NCBI GenBank assembly: GCA_036961355.1
Contig: JBALVL010000008.1
Coordinates: 62,001 to 126,000, forward strand
Length of the DNA: 64,000 bases
DNA from: Motiliproteus sp036961355
Lineage (GTDB): Bacteria > Pseudomonadota > Gammaproteobacteria > Pseudomonadales > Balneatricaceae
Reading direction: 5' to 3'
Below are positions 33,661 through 42,589 of the stretch, piece after piece; the stretch's first letter is position 1; each line of letters opens with the position of its first letter. A program made the translations under genes and the position numbers. The notes beneath the pieces are model-generated. The model made no database searches and was not told where the DNA came from. It saw only the letters and a program-made list of their open reading frames with translations.

Positions 33661-34947
33661 TCAGATGTTGTAGCCAGTCTCCTCGTGCTCGGCAGTGTCT
33701 AAGCCTTGCATCTCAACCTCCTCGCTGACTCGCAGGCCGCCGAGTATGGCACCAACCAGTTTGAGGATGATCCAGGTGACGATGGCAGTGTAAGCGAAGG
33801 TGGAGACGATACCAATAAGCTGAACGCTGACCTGTTCGGACATCGTTTCTATGCCGTCTGCAAAGCCGTAACCGCTAAATACGCCCAGGCTGGTCGCTGA
33901 GAAGATACCGGCCATTAGCGTACCCAGAATTCCACCGACTCCGTGAACGGGCATAACATCGAGCGAGTCATCGATCTTCAGAGTGCGTTTGATGTATTGA
34001 GTGGAAACGAAGCAGACGCCACCAGCCAGAATACCGATCACCAGTGCACCGCCTGGGCCGACAAAGCCCGATGCAGGGGTGATGGTGCCCAGTCCTGCCA
34101 CCATGCCAGTCACAGCGCCTAGAACGCTGGGCTTACCAAATTTGTACCATTCGATGAATGACCAAACCAGCACGCCGGCTGCGGCTGAGATGTGGGTTAC
34201 CAGCATCGCCATCGCGGCGTCACCGTTGGCCGCCAACGCACTGCCACCATTAAAGCCGTACCAGCCGACCCAGAGCATACCGGCGCCAGTGACGGTCATT
34301 GTAAGGTTGTGTGGAGGCATCGCCACTTGCGGGAAACCTTTGCGTGGCCCGACAACGATTGCAGCAACCAGTGCTGCAACACCGGCGGTAATGTGGACCA
34401 CGGTGCCACCGGCAAAGTCGTACAGTCCCATCTGCGCCAACCAGCCGCCACCCCAGACCCAGTGGGTGATCGGCGCGTAAACCAGTATCAGCCAGATGCA
34501 GCTGAACAGCAGCATGGCGCTGAATTTCATCCGCTCGGCAAAACCGCCGACGATCAGTGCCGGGGTGATGATAGCAAAGGTCATCTGGAACAGCATGAAG
34601 AGCGGTTCGGGTATATCACCCATTAGCGTGTCTTTATTGATGCCCGATAGCATCACTTTACTGAAATCGCCGATCCAGGCATTGCCTTCGCCGAAGGCTA
34701 GGCTGTAGCCGATCACCAGCCAGATGATCGATGCAGCGCCCGCGATAGCAAAACATTGCATCAGCACCGACAGCACGTTCTTGGAACGAACCAAGCCGCC
34801 GTAGAATAGCGCCAAACCGGGCAAGGTCATAAACAGCACCAGTGCCGTGGTGGTCAGAACCCAAGCCGTGTTGGCTGCGTTAAGTTCATCGGCCATGGCG
34901 ATCCCCGGTAATAGCATTAAACCGAGGGTAGCGAGGGGTTTCAGCAT
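33661..34947 (-). CDS. amtB: Ammonium transporter
   Basis: A 428-residue protein with a cleavable-looking N-terminal signal (LGLMLLPGIAMA) and eleven membrane segments, as in E. coli AmtB. Conserved pore features include LFYGGLVRSKN, the first pore His in YAPITHWVWGGGW and the second in PVHGVGGILGTL. It conducts ammonium/ammonia at low external nitrogen and is blocked by GlnK. The glnK gene lies 50 bases upstream on the same strand, which is the classical order. Confidence 0.95.
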   Translation of the reverse strand: MLKPLATLGLMLLPGIAMADELNAANTAWVLTTTALVLFMTLPGLALFYGGLVRSKNVLSVLMQCFAIAGAASIIWLVIGYSLAFGEGNAWIGDFSKVMLSGINKDTLMGDIPEPLFMLFQMTFAIITPALIVGGFAERMKFSAMLLFSCIWLILVYAPITHWVWGGGWLAQMGLYDFAGGTVVHITAGVAALVAAIVVGPRKGFPQVAMPPHNLTMTVTGAGMLWVGWYGFNGGSALAANGDAAMAMLVTHISAAAGVLVWSFIEWYKFGKPSVLGAVTGMVAGLGTITPASGFVGPGGALVIGILAGGVCFVSTQYIKRTLKIDDSLDVMPVHGVGGILGTLMAGIFSATSLGVFSGYGFADGIETMSEQVSVQLIGIVSTFAYTAIVTWIILKLVGAILGGLRVSEEVEMQGLDTAEHEETGYNI

Positions 34948-34997
34948 GATAAATTTCCGTGTTGATTAGGCTGGGTTGGCGAACTTGATCGATGCTC

Positions 34998-35336
34998 TTA
35001 CAGCGCGTCGTTGCCAGCTTCACCAGTCCGAATACGGGTGGCGCCTACCAGTCCGGTAACGAAGATTTTACCGTCGCCGATCTTGCCGGTGTTGGCGGAG
35101 CTGATGATTGCTTCAATAGCGCTGTCGAGTAGCTCATCGCTGACAGCCACCTCGACTTTGACCTTGGGAAGAAAATCAACCACGTACTCGGCACCCCGAT
35201 AGAGCTCGGTGTGGCCTTTTTGGCGGCCAAACCCTTTAACCTCGGTCACAGTCACACCTGAGATGCCGGCATCAGACAAAGCTTCGCGGACATCATCTAG
35301 CTTGAACGGTTTGATTACAGCGCAGATCAATTTCAC
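34998..35336 (-). CDS. glnK: Nitrogen regulatory protein P-II
   Basis: The expected 112-residue P-II protein is obtained from a GTG start at 35336 with a strong AAGGAG ribosome-binding site. Longer in-frame starts are not conserved. The start reads KLICAVIKPFKLDDVREAL. The T-loop GRQKGHTELYRGAEYVVDF contains the uridylylation Tyr51, and the C-terminus has GKIFVTGLVGATRIRTGE. It senses 2-oxoglutarate/ATP/ADP and binds AmtB. Coupling to amtB argues for glnK rather than glnB. A sigma54 promoter precedes it. Confidence 0.94.
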   Translation of the reverse strand: MKLICAVIKPFKLDDVREALSDAGISGVTVTEVKGFGRQKGHTELYRGAEYVVDFLPKVKVEVAVSDELLDSAIEAIISSANTGKIGDGKIFVTGLVGATRIRTGEAGNDAL

Positions 35337-35401
35337 AAAAGGCTCCTTGGGAACTGGCCACAGGCAGAATTTCTGCCACGAAAATGAAGATGCATTCATT
35401 T

Positions 35402-35417
35402 AGCACGTATCGTGCCA
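35402..35417 (-). promoter_or_regulatory. Sigma54 (RpoN) promoter of glnK-amtB
   Basis: Read on the minus strand the sequence is TGGCACGATACGTGCT. The -24 element TGGCACG is perfect and the -12 element is GTGCT against the consensus TTGCW, at the exact spacing required. Transcription would start near 35391, about 55 bases before the glnK start codon. Confidence 0.82.
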
Positions 35418-35454
35418 CTAATATTAGTCTTGATAATCAGTGGGTTAATATTTA

Positions 35455-35556
35455 GTGCTCCTCGGTGGTGAGGTCTTGTGCTCCAAAGTGGTGCGACTCG
35501 TGCTTGATGGTGCGTAAAAATGGTGCGCTGTTTGTGGCTGTGTGCTATCGAGGTGC
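35455..35556 (-). promoter_or_regulatory. Candidate NtrC enhancer array upstream of glnK
   Basis: Eight GTGC tetramers fall in 102 bases. Two 17-base windows resemble the NtrC consensus TGCACC-N5-GGTGCA: TGCTCCAAAGTGGTGCG at 35479-35495 (two mismatches) and TGCTCCTCGGTGGTGAG at 35456-35472 (three mismatches). A half-matching window is at 35511-35527. They lie roughly 65-135 bases upstream of the predicted start, the normal enhancer distance. Confidence 0.55.
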
Positions 35557-35699
35557 GTGAAAGGACGGTGAGTAAGATGGGGGGTGATGATGCGGCTAAG
35601 AGAACGATGTTGCCAGGCGGGCGAAGTTGTCGTGTCTTCGTTCGGTCGTGATAAACGTTAGTGCTTGGTTCGTGTGCTCAGGCCTGTTGCCCGGCAGGG

Positions 35700-36500
35700 T
35701 TACTGGGAGATTCGCGCTTGCCGTTCCAGTACAAATTCGATCCGGCGATTGTTGGCCCTTCCTTCGGTGGTTGTATTGGTGTCGATAGGAACGGAATCGC
35801 CGTAGCCGGTGGCGGTTAAGCGTCGGGGAGAGATCCCCTGGTTGATGAAGTATCGCAATACCGTAGTGGCGCGCAATGCAGACAGCTCCCAGTTTGATTC
35901 GTAGCGACTGTTGCGCAGCGGCCGGTTATCCGTGTGTCCTTGGATATTAATATCGAAATCGTACTGTTCTTTGAACTGAGCCATCAGTTTATCCAGTATT
36001 TGATCAACTTCGGTGTTGAGCGTTGTTGAGCCTGAATCGAACAGCGCCTGCCCTTTCACTTGGATAACGATGGTGCCGTCGATCGGGGTATCGATCTCAA
36101 CTTCGTTGGCTAGGTTTTTATCGGCGATGGTGGATTGCAGTTGTTCTGCCAGTGCCCGCCATTGTTGGGTTATGGCAGGGGTTGGGTCGCTGGCTTTTTG
36201 TTCTTCGTCGGCTTGTTTCGAATTTGGTGCCGGTGGTTCCGGCTCAAGTTCGGTGTCGAGTGGACTGGGTGTCTTGGTGGGTGCGTCGACCTTTAACTGC
36301 ACAAGACTATTGCTCATGCCGCCGTCCTGTAGGCTAACGTGGATCGAGCGCATTGCTTTTTCAAACTGTTCGATTTCGACGCTGGACATGGTGAATAGCA
36401 ACACGAAAAAAACCAGCAGCAGGGTGACGAGATCAGCGAAGGTGGTGATCCAACCGGGGAGGTCGGAATCGTCGTTGAGCAGTTTGTTGCGGCTCGACAT
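35700..36500 (-). CDS. Flagellar-motor-type stator protein, MotB/PomB family (OmpA-like C-terminus)
   Basis: A 266-residue protein. One N-terminal membrane segment carries the ion-binding aspartate (WITTFADLVTLLLVFF, Asp23). An acidic/Pro-rich linker (about 70-110) follows, then a C-terminal OmpA-like peptidoglycan-binding domain with INIQGHTDNRPLRNSRYESN and RLTATGYGDSVPID. With the upstream MotA-like protein it forms an ion-driven stator anchored to peptidoglycan. The genes overlap by one base (36500). No flagellar genes are nearby; a second-stator role (MotCD/PomAB-like) is likely. The coupling ion cannot be decided. Confidence 0.87.
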   Translation of the reverse strand: MSSRNKLLNDDSDLPGWITTFADLVTLLLVFFVLLFTMSSVEIEQFEKAMRSIHVSLQDGGMSNSLVQLKVDAPTKTPSPLDTELEPEPPAPNSKQADEEQKASDPTPAITQQWRALAEQLQSTIADKNLANEVEIDTPIDGTIVIQVKGQALFDSGSTTLNTEVDQILDKLMAQFKEQYDFDINIQGHTDNRPLRNSRYESNWELSALRATTVLRYFINQGISPRRLTATGYGDSVPIDTNTTTEGRANNRRIEFVLERQARISQ

Positions 36501-37285
36501 CAGCTTTTTTCTGGCTGAGCCGAGCGACCGGTACGTAACGGCTTGCGGCTGGCTTCCGGGATGTAGGATGACAGACGCTCGTAGACATTGGCGTAATGGT
36601 CGTTTGATAGGATGCTCAGCGTGCCTTCGCGGATAATCTCAAGGTTGGTGACCTCCATCAGGGTCCGTGCTTTAAGCTTGCCTGCGATGGGCAAAAAACA
36701 CATCGACGACAACAGCGAGCCATAGAAGGTGGTCAGCATCGCAACAGCCATCGCCGGGCCGATGGCATTGGGATCGTTAAGGTTGCTGAGCATCTGGATC
36801 AGGCCGATCAGAGTGCCCAGCATGCCGAATGCCGGAGCGTACATCGCCATCCGCTTGAACACTTCCTGCACCATCAGGTGACGGTTGATGAGGGAGTCGA
36901 TCTCGGTTTGTAGGGTTTTTCTAACCATATCTTCGGTTGAGGCTTCGGCAATCAGCATGCAAGCCCGGCGTAAGAAGCTTGAATTGGTTTCGACGTTGGA
37001 TAGGGCAAGCATGCCGTTGCGGTGGCTGATCTTGCTTAGTTCCAGCATGGTGTCGATCATTTTCTGCTGGTTGGTGTTGTCGCGGGTAAAGACGATATAT
37101 GCCGCGCGAAAACCTGCGGTTACATCACTAAAGCGAACCGTAAGCAGGGTAGCAGCCATGGTGCCGCCGATAACAATCATCATGCCGGGGATGTTGATAA
37201 AGAGGTCGGCGTTACCGCCAAGTAAGATGGCGGCAACGATGAGTGCCAGGCCTGAAAGAAAGCCTAGAGTTGAAGCAAAATCCAT
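36500..37285 (-). CDS. Flagellar-motor-type stator protein, MotA/PomA family
   Basis: About 261 residues from ATG 37285, which has AGGA upstream; an in-frame start at 37312 is less likely. There are four membrane segments: FLSGLALIVAAILLGG, FINIPGMMIVIGGTMAATLL, and a pair around PAFGMLGTLIGLIQML and MAVAMLTTFYGSLLSSM. The cytoplasmic loop between the second and third carries charged residues that contact the rotor in MotA proteins. The conserved prolines of the third and fourth segments are present. It is encoded with, and overlaps, the MotB-like gene. Confidence 0.87.
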   Translation of the reverse strand: MDFASTLGFLSGLALIVAAILLGGNADLFINIPGMMIVIGGTMAATLLTVRFSDVTAGFRAAYIVFTRDNTNQQKMIDTMLELSKISHRNGMLALSNVETNSSFLRRACMLIAEASTEDMVRKTLQTEIDSLINRHLMVQEVFKRMAMYAPAFGMLGTLIGLIQMLSNLNDPNAIGPAMAVAMLTTFYGSLLSSMCFLPIAGKLKARTLMEVTNLEIIREGTLSILSNDHYANVYERLSSYIPEASRKPLRTGRSAQPEKS

Positions 37286-37574
37286 AGAGAATCCTGAGTC
37301 GCTAATAAACACAATGCAGGCATCATTATGCCGTATTGGTCAGAACGGATATTGATTGGCATCATTAAATGAGGTTGAAGTGCTGCGATATCTCATCAAT
37401 TAGGCGTAATCAGCGTTTATCCTAAGTGTATCTAGGCCAAGCTTTGCATATAGTAGGTACATCGATAAACCGTGTTCTATATTTCCACAGGGATTGTTGT
37501 CGCTGCACTTTGGTAGATCCACTGTCGAATAACGATGGACTCAGAACGTACATTTCGTACACACAGGAGAATAT

Positions 37575-38315
37575 ATGACTCAACGTATTGCATTGGTTAC
37601 TGGTGGCACTGGCGGAATCGGTTCGGCTATCTGCGAAGCTTTGGCCGACCTGGGTATGAAAGTGGTTGCCGGTTATACCAACGAAGAAAAGGCGTTGGCT
37701 TGGCAGAAATCACAAAAAGAAGCCGGCTACAATTTCATGATTCAGCAAGTCGATGTATCCAGTCTGGAATCTTGCCAGCAAGCCGTTTCGACGGTTAAAG
37801 AAGCAGTAGGCGGTAGCATTGATGTACTGGTTAATAATGCCGGTATCACCTGGGACGGTTTCTTTAAGAAGATGTCATGGGATCAGTGGCATGCTGTAGT
37901 TAGCACGAATCTGGATAGTACCTTCAACATGACACGTCCTGTTGTGGAGGATATGCTTGATAAGAAGTGGGGCCGGGTGATCAATATCTCATCGGTCAAC
38001 GGCGAGAAGGGTCAGATGGGGCAGGTTAACTACTCAGCTGCCAAAGCCGGTATGCATGGCTTTACCAAAGCGCTGGCACAGGAATGTGCGCGTAATGGCG
38101 TGACGGTCAATACCATTTCACCGGGATACGTATTAACGCCGATGGTTGCCAAAATTGATCAGGCGATTCAGGACAAAATCGTTTCCGGTATTCCGGTCGG
38201 TCGAATGGGTCAGCCTTCTGAAATTGGTCGCGCTGTGGCATTTTTGGCCGATGAGCAGGGTGGCTATATCACTGGCTCTAATCTGTCGATCAATGGCGGT
38301 CAGCACATGCACTAA
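37575..38315 (+). CDS. phaB: Acetoacetyl-CoA reductase
   Basis: A 246-residue short-chain dehydrogenase. The NADPH-binding Gly motif is LVTGGTGGIGSAICEAL, followed by VLVNNAGITWDGFFKKM. The catalytic Ser/Tyr/Lys lie in NISSVNGEKGQMGQVNYSAAK. The substrate-loop wording (DGFFKKMSWDQWHAV) is that of PhaB/PhbB enzymes rather than FabG. It makes (R)-3-hydroxybutyryl-CoA for polyhydroxybutyrate. CAGGAGAAT precedes ATG 37575 and a strong terminator follows. The synthase phaC and thiolase phaA are not in the window. Confidence 0.9.
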   Translation: MTQRIALVTGGTGGIGSAICEALADLGMKVVAGYTNEEKALAWQKSQKEAGYNFMIQQVDVSSLESCQQAVSTVKEAVGGSIDVLVNNAGITWDGFFKKMSWDQWHAVVSTNLDSTFNMTRPVVEDMLDKKWGRVINISSVNGEKGQMGQVNYSAAKAGMHGFTKALAQECARNGVTVNTISPGYVLTPMVAKIDQAIQDKIVSGIPVGRMGQPSEIGRAVAFLADEQGGYITGSNLSINGGQHMH

Positions 38316-38370
38316 TACAATCAGCGGTGCAGTAATGGTGTGATTGTTACCGGTGCTGCACGTTGAATAT

Positions 38371-38404
38371 AAAAGCCCCGCCTGAGGATTCAGGCGGGGC
38401 TTTT
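38371..38404 (+). terminator. Rho-independent terminator of phaB
   Basis: A 15-bp perfect stem (AAAAGCCCCGCCTGA with TCAGGCGGGGCTTTT) closes on GGAT and runs into a T tract. Confidence 0.92.
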
Positions 38405-38522
38405 TTGTGTCTCAGTTTTTTGGGGAGGGTGCCATGACGCCTGCTTTATGGCTCCTTTCTTATGACACATTTTTATGACAGTGGCGGCGAGTATTGCCGA
38501 GTGATAGCTTTTCTCCGGGCAC

Positions 38523-38550
38523 AAAAAAAGGCAGCCGAAGCTGCCTTTTT
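38523..38550 (-). terminator. Rho-independent terminator of the rpsP-rimM-trmD-rplS operon
   Basis: Stem GGCAGC/GCTGCC with an extra-stable TTCG loop on the minus strand, extended by A-T pairs and followed by a long T run on that strand. Confidence 0.88.
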
Positions 38551-38566
38551 AATCATTAAGAATAAC

Positions 38567-38929
38567 TTAGCGCTTGGCCAGTTTCTCTTTGATACGTGCA
38601 GACTTACCAGACAGGTCGCGCAAGTAGTACAACTTAGCCTGACGCACGTCACCACGACGCTTAACAGCGACGCTGTCAACAGCCTTGCTGAAAGTCTGGA
38701 AAGTACGTTCAACGCCAACGCCGTGAGAAATTTTACGGACGGTGAACGCAGAGTTAAGACCACGGTTACGCTTGCCGATAACCACGCCTTCAAACGCCTG
38801 TAGGCGCTCGCGGGTGCCTTCAACAACTTTAACCTGGACAACCACGGTATCACCGGGGCCGAATACAGGGATTTCTTTGCCCATCTGCTCAGCTTCAAGC
38901 TGCTGAATGATCAGATTCTTGCTGCTCAT
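38567..38929 (-). CDS. rplS: 50S ribosomal protein L19
   Basis: A 120-residue protein with the L19 core: FGPGDTVVVQVKVVEGTRER, QAFEGVVIGKRNRGL, FTVRKISHGVGVER and the basic C-terminus KLYYLRDLSGKSARIKEKL. It sits at the 30S-50S interface. It is the last gene of the classical rpsP-rimM-trmD-rplS operon, 15 bases after trmD. Confidence 0.97.
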   Translation of the reverse strand: MSSKNLIIQQLEAEQMGKEIPVFGPGDTVVVQVKVVEGTRERLQAFEGVVIGKRNRGLNSAFTVRKISHGVGVERTFQTFSKAVDSVAVKRRGDVRQAKLYYLRDLSGKSARIKEKLAKR

Positions 38930-38944
38930 GATTCGCTCCTAATA

Positions 38945-39727
38945 TCAGCCGTTCAACGGATCAGCCTTAGGCTGTGTTTCCGTCTCGCGGATAAACTCTT
39001 CGAGCAACGCTTGTTGCTCTGTATTCAATTGTTGACCGTCCAGTAAGTCGGGTCGCCGTTGCCAAGTTCGCCCTAGCTGCTGTTTCAGCCGCCAGCGCCG
39101 GATCTCCTTGTGGTTGCCGCTAAGCAATACCTTTGGTACGTCTTGTTCGTTGACCGTTTCGGGCCGGGTGTAGTGAGGGCAGTCCAGCAGACCGTCTTCA
39201 AATGAGTCCTCGGCAGCCGAATTCTCATGTCCTAACACGCCGGGTATCAGACGAGAAACCGCATCGATTAGTGTCATAGCCGGTAGTTCACCGCCGCTGA
39301 CAATGAAGTCCCCGAGGGACCACTCTTCATCGATCTCGCTTTCCAGTAACCGTTCATCGATACCTTCGTATCGTCCGGCTACCAACACCAATCTGTCGTG
39401 TTCAACCAGTGTTTTTACACCAGCTTGATCCAGCTTTCGCCCTTGCGGAGACAGGTAGATAGTCTTTACCTGTTTACCGTTGGCCTGCTTTTCAGCAGCT
39501 GCTTTCGCAGCCTGGATCGCATCCCGAAGAGGCTGAACTTTCATCAGCATTCCCGGGCCTCCCCCGTAGGGTCGGTCGTCGACAGTTCGGTGCTTGTCTA
39601 AGGTGAAGTCTCGCGGATTCCAAAACTCGAGATTGATCAGGCCGTTTTTAACAGCTCGCCCGGTGACACCATGTTCGGTGATCGCCTGGAACATCTCGGG
39701 AAACAGCGTAACAACACCGACCCACAC
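38945..39727 (-). CDS. trmD: tRNA (guanine37-N1)-methyltransferase
   Basis: About 260 residues from GTG 39727 (family-like start WVGVVTLFPEMF), with GGAG upstream; an in-frame TTG precedes it. The knotted SPOUT core is visible as RPYGGGPGMLMKVQPL, LSPQGRKLDQ, LVAGRYEGIDERL and WSLGDFIVSGGELPAM, followed by CPHYTRPE. It methylates G37 of tRNAs to prevent frameshifting. It starts 3 bases after the rimM stop. Confidence 0.96.
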   Translation of the reverse strand: MWVGVVTLFPEMFQAITEHGVTGRAVKNGLINLEFWNPRDFTLDKHRTVDDRPYGGGPGMLMKVQPLRDAIQAAKAAAEKQANGKQVKTIYLSPQGRKLDQAGVKTLVEHDRLVLVAGRYEGIDERLLESEIDEEWSLGDFIVSGGELPAMTLIDAVSRLIPGVLGHENSAAEDSFEDGLLDCPHYTRPETVNEQDVPKVLLSGNHKEIRRWRLKQQLGRTWQRRPDLLDGQQLNTEQQALLEEFIRETETQPKADPLNG

Positions 39728-39730
39728 CAA

Positions 39731-40255
39731 CTAAAACTCCGGATCCCAATCGACCCGAATCGTACCTTGTTCAAGGTTGATCTCTTTGATCACCTGCTCG
39801 GGCAGGTACGGAATCATCCGCTCCCGCTTGTCGATGCTTTGCTTAGTGCTCTTGATGACGAGAACGTCATTGGAGCCGGTCGCAATAAGGTGATCAACCT
39901 GACCCAGTTCGACACCGGATTCAGTCACTACATTCAGTTTTTCCAGCTGGCTCCAGTAATACTCGCCCTGTTCCAGAGCAGGTAATAACTCGCGACTGAC
40001 ATAGATCTCAGAACCGCAGTATACGCGGGCCTTGTCTCGGTCATCGCATCCAGCCAGCTTGGCAACCAATCCTTTGCCGTGGACTTTGCCCTGTTCCACT
40101 TTGATCTCTTGCAGACGACCGTTAAGCTTTATATACCAGGGTGCGTAGTTGAGAATGTTCTGCATCGGTTCGGTGTCGGAGTAGACTTTGACCCACCCTT
40201 TGACTCCGTAAACTGATGTGACTTTGCCCAGCACCATTAGTTGATCGGTGTTCAC
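39731..40255 (-). CDS. rimM: Ribosome maturation factor RimM
   Basis: About 174 residues with the N-terminal RimM barrel (MVLGKVTSVYGVKGWVKVYS) and the C-terminal PRC-barrel (EYYWSQLEKLNVVTESG, GSNDVLVIKS, RMIPYLPEQVIKEINLE, DWDPEF). It assists 30S head maturation by binding S19. The GTG at 40255 has GAGGA upstream and is preferred over a TTG at 40270. It lies in an operon with rpsP and trmD. Confidence 0.94.
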   Translation of the reverse strand: MNTDQLMVLGKVTSVYGVKGWVKVYSDTEPMQNILNYAPWYIKLNGRLQEIKVEQGKVHGKGLVAKLAGCDDRDKARVYCGSEIYVSRELLPALEQGEYYWSQLEKLNVVTESGVELGQVDHLIATGSNDVLVIKSTKQSIDKRERMIPYLPEQVIKEINLEQGTIRVDWDPEF

Positions 40256-40303
40256 CAAAGTAGTCCTCAATGTCCAACAGCAGGCTTGATAGCCAACTAA
40301 AAA

Positions 40304-40555
40304 TTATTCAGCTGCGGTAGCAGCATCTTTCAACAGCGTGGCAACGCGACCGCTCGGCTGAGCTCCACGGCCAGTCCAGTGTGCTACGCGATCCAGGTCA
40401 ATGCGCAAGCGCTCTTCCTGTCCACGGGCTACTGGGTTGAAGAAACCAATACGCTCAATAAAACGACCGTCGCGAGCATTGCGCTGGTCGGCTACTGTGA
40501 TGTGGTAAAAAGGGCGCTTCTTGGAGCCGCCACGAGCTAAACGAATAACAACCAT
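40304..40555 (-). CDS. rpsP: 30S ribosomal protein S16
   Basis: An 83-residue protein starting at ATG 40555 (VVIRLARGGSKKRPFYHITV) with GAGGAT upstream. RDGRFIERIGFFNP and RVAHWTGRGAQPS follow. This is the normal S16 length; an in-frame extension to 40624 is not conserved. It is the first gene of the operon. Confidence 0.97.
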   Translation of the reverse strand: MVVIRLARGGSKKRPFYHITVADQRNARDGRFIERIGFFNPVARGQEERLRIDLDRVAHWTGRGAQPSGRVATLLKDAATAAE

Positions 40556-40877
40556 TCGCTTCGATCCTCTATTGAGTGGGTTTTGAAATCGCCCACAGTT
40601 TGTGTTGCTTCGGATTACGCTCACCGGTACTTTGCTGTAGCCCTGTGCTGATGCACGAGATAACTACCAGCTCAATACCGACCGGTACGCAAAACGAAGC
40701 CCAGTTCGGTATCGCAGCGTTTTGACCGATCTGAATCGGGCAGGGCGCTACGATGCCAATATACGAAGGGCCGGAATTCTACGCGAAATCCCAGCCCTTG
40801 GAAAGTTTGTTTTTAGCGGCGTACCAGCTAACCATGTCGTTGGTCATCCGGTTAACCTTTAGGGAGAAAATTCCCAA
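40556..40877 (-). other. Intergenic region between ffh and rpsP
   Basis: 322 bases that should hold the promoter and leader of the rpsP operon and the end of the ffh transcript. No hairpin with a T tract was found after ffh, so read-through from ffh into the operon is possible. Confidence 0.4.
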
Positions 40878-42311
40878 TTAGCGCTTACGGAATCCGGGGG
40901 GTAAGGCGCCGGGCATGCCGCCGCCGGCTCCAGGCATTCCACCACCCAGGCCGCCACCCATTCCAGGTGGCATCATCCCTTTCATGCCGCGCATCATTTT
41001 GGTCATGCCGCCTTTGCCGCCCAGTTTTTTCATCATCTTTTGCATCTGCTTGTGCTGCTTAAGCAGGCGGTTAACGTCCTGAATTTGGGTGCCGGAGCCG
41101 TTGGCAATCCGCTTCTTGCGTGAACCGCTGATGACATCGGGGAAGTGACGCTCCTTAGGGGTCATCGAACAGATGATGGACTCCATCTGTTGCAGGCCTT
41201 TCTCGGCACCGGCGCTTTCTGCCGCGTCCGCCAACTTGCCCATGCCGGGCAGCTTGCCCATCATGGCTGCCATTCCGCCCATGTTGGTCATCTGTTGTAG
41301 CTGGTCGCGGAAATCCTCCAGATCAAAGCCTTTGCCTTTCTTGAGTTTGGTCGCCAGTTTTTCGGCTTTCTTCTTGTCGACCTTGTGCTCGACCTCTTCG
41401 ATCAAGGAGAGTACGTCGCCCATGCCGAGGATACGGCTGGCAACACGATCCGGATGGAACGGTTCAAGTGCGTCGGTCTTTTCACCGACACCGAGGAATT
41501 TGATCGGTTTTCCGGTGATCTGGCGCACCGACAGTGCTGCACCACCTCTGGCATCACCGTCAGTTTTAGTAAGAATAACGCCGGTCAGCGGTAGCTGGTC
41601 GTTGAACGCCTTGGCGGTGTTAGCCGCGTCCTGACCGGTCATCGCGTCGACAGTAAACAGCGTTTCGACCGGTGTGATGGCGCTGTGCAGCTGCTTGATC
41701 TCGTCCATCATATCGCCGTCAACATGCAGCCGGCCGGCGGTGTCGACGATAACGACATCGATATGTTTTTCTTTGGCGTGCTGGATAGCCGCCTCGGCGA
41801 TGTCAATCGGCTTCTGTTCTATGTTGGACGGAAAAAACTCGACGCCAACTTCGGCGGCCAGGGTTTCTAGCTGCTTGATCGCTGCGGGGCGGTAAACGTC
41901 GGCAGATACTACCAGCACCGATTTCTTTTTGCGCTCGCTCAGCCAGCGGGCTAGTTTGGCGACCGTAGTGGTTTTACCCGCACCTTGCAGGCCTGCCATC
42001 ATCACCACGGCTGGGGGCTGGGCCGCCAGGTTGAGCTCTTCGTTGGCCGCCCCCATCACTTTGACCAGCTCTTCGTTAACGATCTTAACGAATACCTGCC
42101 CCGGGCTCAGACTGTTGCTGACCTCCTGGCCGACGGCGCGAGTCTTGATACTGTTAATAAACTCTTTGACGACCGGCAGTGCAACGTCCGCTTCAAGCAG
42201 CGCCATGCGGACTTCACGCAGGGTGCCTTTGATGTTGTCTTCGGTCAGCTTTGCCTGACCGGTTACCGATTTTAGGGTGTGCGTTAGACGATCCGTTAGA
42301 TTGTCAAACAT
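40878..42311 (-). CDS. ffh: Signal recognition particle protein Ffh
   Basis: A 477-residue protein starting at ATG 42311 (FDNLTDRLTHTLKSVTG). The NG GTPase domain has GLQGAGKTTTVAKLARWL (G1), SADVYRPAAIKQL, VIVDTAGRL (G3) and LTKTDGDARGG (G4). The Met-rich M domain (about residues 300-477) includes SRKKRIANGSGT, the contact to the 4.5S RNA tetraloop, and ends in a Gly/Met/Pro-rich tail. It delivers ribosomes making membrane proteins to FtsY. Its RNA partner ffs is at 10353-10462. Confidence 0.96.
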   Translation of the reverse strand: MFDNLTDRLTHTLKSVTGQAKLTEDNIKGTLREVRMALLEADVALPVVKEFINSIKTRAVGQEVSNSLSPGQVFVKIVNEELVKVMGAANEELNLAAQPPAVVMMAGLQGAGKTTTVAKLARWLSERKKKSVLVVSADVYRPAAIKQLETLAAEVGVEFFPSNIEQKPIDIAEAAIQHAKEKHIDVVIVDTAGRLHVDGDMMDEIKQLHSAITPVETLFTVDAMTGQDAANTAKAFNDQLPLTGVILTKTDGDARGGAALSVRQITGKPIKFLGVGEKTDALEPFHPDRVASRILGMGDVLSLIEEVEHKVDKKKAEKLATKLKKGKGFDLEDFRDQLQQMTNMGGMAAMMGKLPGMGKLADAAESAGAEKGLQQMESIICSMTPKERHFPDVISGSRKKRIANGSGTQIQDVNRLLKQHKQMQKMMKKLGGKGGMTKMMRGMKGMMPPGMGGGLGGGMPGAGGGMPGALPPGFRKR

Positions 42312-42589
42312 AGTGCGCCTCTGGCCATTAATCTGTTCGCAGCGGCTAGTTTTAAACAGTCGCTGACTATACAAACCGGTGATTATACCCAAACCTGAAG
42401 TTGCGCTCTATGGTGTCGGCCAAAAGCTATGCAAATTAGTCTGCTCGGAACTGTCAGGTGTTAGGTTGCAGCAAACAGCGAAGTTGCGGGAACATGAGCT
42501 AACGTTGCAGTAAGTCTCTATTCAATCTGAATTTTTTTTGTGACACACTTAGCAGCTACTTCTAATGGCTTTCAGTGGCACGTCACACT

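Noticed and set aside
34001..34626. Long + strand frames opposite amtB
   Set aside because: They are antisense shadows of a well-supported amtB gene.
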